From NCBI GenBank assembly GCA_033764265.1, contig JANRJB010000386.1, positions 1 to 7,103 on the forward strand: a stretch of 7,103 bases of DNA. The letters are read 5' to 3'. This document shows positions 5,174-7,103 of this stretch, one piece after another. The position numbers and the translations under genes were made by a program. The DNA is from VGEM01 sp033764265. GTDB taxonomy: Bacteria > Pseudomonadota > Alphaproteobacteria > Rhodospirillales > Rhodospirillaceae. Every line of letters starts with the position of its first letter. The first letter of the stretch is position 1. The notes below the pieces were generated by a model, which did no database searches, had not been told where the DNA came from, and saw only the letters and a program-made list of their open reading frames with translations.

Positions 5174-6658
5174 ATGAGCCGTGATCGGGTGATCGTCGTC
5201 GGGGCCGGTATCGGCGGGTTGGCGTGCGCCGCCGATCTTGCTGCGCGCGGCCGCGATGTCGTCGTGCTGGAACGGGCCATGGGCACCGGAGGCAAGCTGC
5301 GTCAAGTGCAGGTGGCGGGGCGCGACATCGACAGCGGCCCGACGGTGTTCACGATGCGCTGGGTGTTCGAACGGCTGTTCGCCGACGCCGGCGCGGACTT
5401 CGCCCAGGCGGTGCCGACCACGCCGCTGGACATACTGGCCCGCCACGCCTGGAGCGAGCGCGAGCGCTTTGACCTGCACGCCGACGCGGCGCGCACCGGC
5501 GATGCCGTGGCCGAATTTTCCGGTGTCGCCGAACGCGACCGATTCATCGCGTTCTGCGCCGAGGCGCGGTCGATCTACCAGACCCTGCGCGATACGTTTC
5601 TGACGGCCAAACGGCCCGGTCCGATCGGATTGGCGCGCCGCATTGGCCTGGTCAATCTGGACGCACTGTTCGGCTTGCGCCCGTTCGAGACGCTGTGGTC
5701 CGCGCTCGGCCGCCATTTCGCCGACCCGCGCCTGCGCCAATTGTTCGGGCGCTATTCGACCTATGTCGGATCCTCGCCATTCGCCGCCCCGGCGACATTG
5801 ATGCTGATCGCCCATGTCGAACAGGACGGCGTCTGGTCGGTCGACGGCGGCATGAGCGCATTGGCGGGCGCGGTTCAGAACCTGGCCCAGCGCCACGGCG
5901 CGTCCGTGCGCACCGGCGTCGACGTCTGCGAAGTCATCGTGCACCGCGGACGCGCGGCCGGCGTCGTGCTGGCGGGCGGCGAACGCATCGACGCCGACGC
6001 CGTAGTGTTCAACGGCGATCCCAACGCGCTGGCATCGGGCGCGCTGGGGCTCGCGGTCCGGCACGCCACGCCGCCCACGCCAAGTGCCCGGCGCTCGCTG
6101 TCGGCGATCACCTGGTCCGCGGTCGCGGCCACGGCGGGGTTTCCACTGGTGCGCCACAATGTGTTTTTCGGCGGCGACTATCGCACCGAATTCGATGACC
6201 TCGCACGTGGCCGCTTGCCTGGCGACCCGACCGTCTATGTGTGTGCCCAGGACCGCGCACCCGGAACGGCCGCGCCGGACGATCGCGAACGACTATTGGT
6301 GCTGGTGAACGCCGCAGCGACCGGCGATGCTGGCGACATCGACGCCGGAGACGTGGACCGATGCGAAGCGCGTACCTTCGAACGGCTGGAGCGCTGCGGC
6401 CTAGCCGTGCGGCGGACGGACTGGAGCGTGGCGCGCACGACGCCGGCGCAGTTTCACCGGCTGTTCCCGGCGACAGGCGGAGCGCTGTACGGCCGGGCAA
6501 GCCACGGCTGGACCGCGTCGTTCCGCCGGCCGGGATCGACAACCGCGATTCCGGGGCTGTACCTGGCGGGCGGGGCGACGCATCCCGGCGCCGGCGTGCC
6601 GATGGCCGCCCTGTCGGGGCGTCTGGCGGCGGCGCGCCTATGCGCGGACCACACCTAG
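5174..6658 (+). CDS. crtD: Hydroxyneurosporene/methoxyneurosporene 3,4-desaturase
   Basis: CrtD is an FAD-dependent carotenoid desaturase that introduces the C-3,4 double bond after hydration (and in some species methylation) of the acyclic carotenoid, acting at the membrane. The 494-residue product opens with an FAD-binding Rossmann motif, VIVVGAGIGGLA (6-17), with Glu33 ending the second strand. It carries SGPTVFT (54-60), RYSTYVGSSPF (193-203) and VWSVDGGMSAL (220-230). The C-terminal flavin signature is GLYLAGGATHPGAGVPMA (461-478). This is the CrtI/CrtD family layout, and the location between crtE and crtC points to CrtD rather than phytoene desaturase CrtI. The ATG just before the Rossmann motif was chosen; its ribosome site (AAAAGG) is weak and partly in a hairpin. 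It probably forms an operon with crtC, 32 bases downstream. Confidence 0.93.
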   Translation: MSRDRVIVVGAGIGGLACAADLAARGRDVVVLERAMGTGGKLRQVQVAGRDIDSGPTVFTMRWVFERLFADAGADFAQAVPTTPLDILARHAWSERERFDLHADAARTGDAVAEFSGVAERDRFIAFCAEARSIYQTLRDTFLTAKRPGPIGLARRIGLVNLDALFGLRPFETLWSALGRHFADPRLRQLFGRYSTYVGSSPFAAPATLMLIAHVEQDGVWSVDGGMSALAGAVQNLAQRHGASVRTGVDVCEVIVHRGRAAGVVLAGGERIDADAVVFNGDPNALASGALGLAVRHATPPTPSARRSLSAITWSAVAATAGFPLVRHNVFFGGDYRTEFDDLARGRLPGDPTVYVCAQDRAPGTAAPDDRERLLVLVNAAATGDAGDIDAGDVDRCEARTFERLERCGLAVRRTDWSVARTTPAQFHRLFPATGGALYGRASHGWTASFRRPGSTTAIPGLYLAGGATHPGAGVPMAALSGRLAAARLCADHT

Positions 6659-6671
6659 TGGAGCGGATTTG

Positions 6672-6710
6672 ACATTCGCAAGATTGCGCCATGACCCAGG
6701 ATGCGAATGT
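6672..6710 (+). promoter_or_regulatory. Inverted repeat enclosing the crtC start codon
   Basis: ACATTCGCA (6672-6680) is perfectly complementary to TGCGAATGT (6702-6710). The 21 bases between include the crtC ATG (6691-6693) and no good ribosome site. A shorter competing dyad, CGCAA-GA-TTGCG (6677-6688), shares the left arm. In RNA the start codon would sit in the loop. A 9-bp repeat with a spacer of this size may occur about once by chance in 7 kb, so position is the main argument. Confidence 0.4.
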
Positions 6711-7103
6711 TGGAATCGGACCGTTGGCCGCTCCCGAACGCGGGCCGGCGTTCGACGCGGCCGTGCCTGCCGGCGGTTACCGCTGGTGGTACCTGGACGC
6801 CATCAGCGACGATGGTCGCTTCGCGCTCACTCTGATCGCCTTCGTCGGCAGTGTGTTCTCGCCCTATTACGCCTGGTCGGGCCGGCGCGACCCGCGCGAC
6901 CACTGCGCCGTCAACGTGGCCTTGTACGGCAAGCACAGCGCGCGCTGGACCATGACCGAGCGGCGCGCGGCAGCGGTCGAGACCACGCCGTCTCGTTTGC
7001 GGATCGGCCCGAGCGCGCTGACATGGCGCAGCGACGGTCTGCGGATCGACCTCGACGAGATCGGCGCGCCCTTGCCCAGGCGCGTGCGCGGGGCGATCGA
7101 TGT
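6691..7103 (+). CDS. crtC: Hydroxyneurosporene synthase (carotenoid 1,2-hydratase), N-terminal part
   Basis: CrtC adds water across the terminal C-1,2 double bond of neurosporene or lycopene, the first step of the spheroidene and spirilloxanthin branches. Only the first 137 codons are present; the reading frame is open at the window end, so the gene continues beyond 7103. Visible family features are VPAGGYRWWYLDA (25-37), LTLIAFVGSVFSPYYAW (46-62) with the following Arg/Asp-rich loop, NVALYG (75-80) and ARWTMTER (84-91). The ATG at 6691 is the first possible start after an in-frame TGA at 6670. No clear ribosome site precedes it, and the start lies inside an inverted repeat. It follows crtD by 32 bases, consistent with a crtDC operon and possible translational coupling. 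Confidence 0.92.
   Translation, partial: MTQDANVGIGPLAAPERGPAFDAAVPAGGYRWWYLDAISDDGRFALTLIAFVGSVFSPYYAWSGRRDPRDHCAVNVALYGKHSARWTMTERRAAAVETTPSRLRIGPSALTWRSDGLRIDLDEIGAPLPRRVRGAID

Noticed and set aside
5120..6157. Minus-strand open frame (345 codons) opposite crtD
   Set aside because: It is antisense to a clear desaturase, overlaps the crtE start region, and shows no domain; it is a GC-rich shadow frame.

Overview
The window is part of a photosynthesis gene cluster from a GC-rich purple, anoxygenic phototrophic proteobacterium. The reaction-centre, LH1 and carotenoid proteins all resemble alphaproteobacterial forms. The LH1 alpha chain (MWRIW.LFDPR, then FLFVLALLIHFILLST) and the LH1 beta C-terminus (WRPWLPSAGGYS) recall Rhodospirillum-like bacteria, so an alphaproteobacterium near Rhodospirillales is my best guess. 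That placement is inference from remembered family sequences; species and genus cannot be read from this window.

Layout. Positions 1-2544, minus strand: the puf operon in the order pufB (LH1 beta), pufA (LH1 alpha), pufL and pufM (reaction-centre L and M). All four are intact and each has a good ribosome binding site. pufM ends 41 bases from the window edge, so pufC, pufX or anything else downstream cannot be seen. The 246-base pufA-pufL gap holds two strong consecutive hairpins, where known puf operons carry an mRNA-stabilising structure. Positions 2545-3006: a 462-base non-coding spacer with two -35-like promoter candidates in an AT-richer patch, several inverted repeats and a large GC-rich hairpin. 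Positions 3007-5057, minus strand: crtF and crtE. Positions 5058-5173: the divergent crtE/crtD control region. Positions 5174-7103, plus strand: crtD, then the first 137 codons of crtC, cut by the window end.

How the genes work together. CrtE makes geranylgeranyl diphosphate for carotenoids and for the bacteriochlorophyll tail. CrtC (1,2-hydratase), CrtD (3,4-desaturase) and CrtF (1-hydroxy O-methyltransferase) convert acyclic carotenes into methoxylated carotenoids of the spirilloxanthin/spheroidene type. PufB and PufA form the LH1 ring around the PufL/PufM core, which binds these pigments.

Most notable points. (1) crtF is followed directly by pufB; the bchCXYZ block that sits between them in the best-known alphaproteobacterial clusters is absent, as is any pufQ. 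(2) The crtF-pufB spacer is densely structured. (3) Inverted repeats lie on or around the translation starts of crtF, crtD and crtC, suggesting RNA-level control or coupling. No wholly new gene system is visible: every gene belongs to a known family, and the novelty, if any, lies in gene order and non-coding structure.
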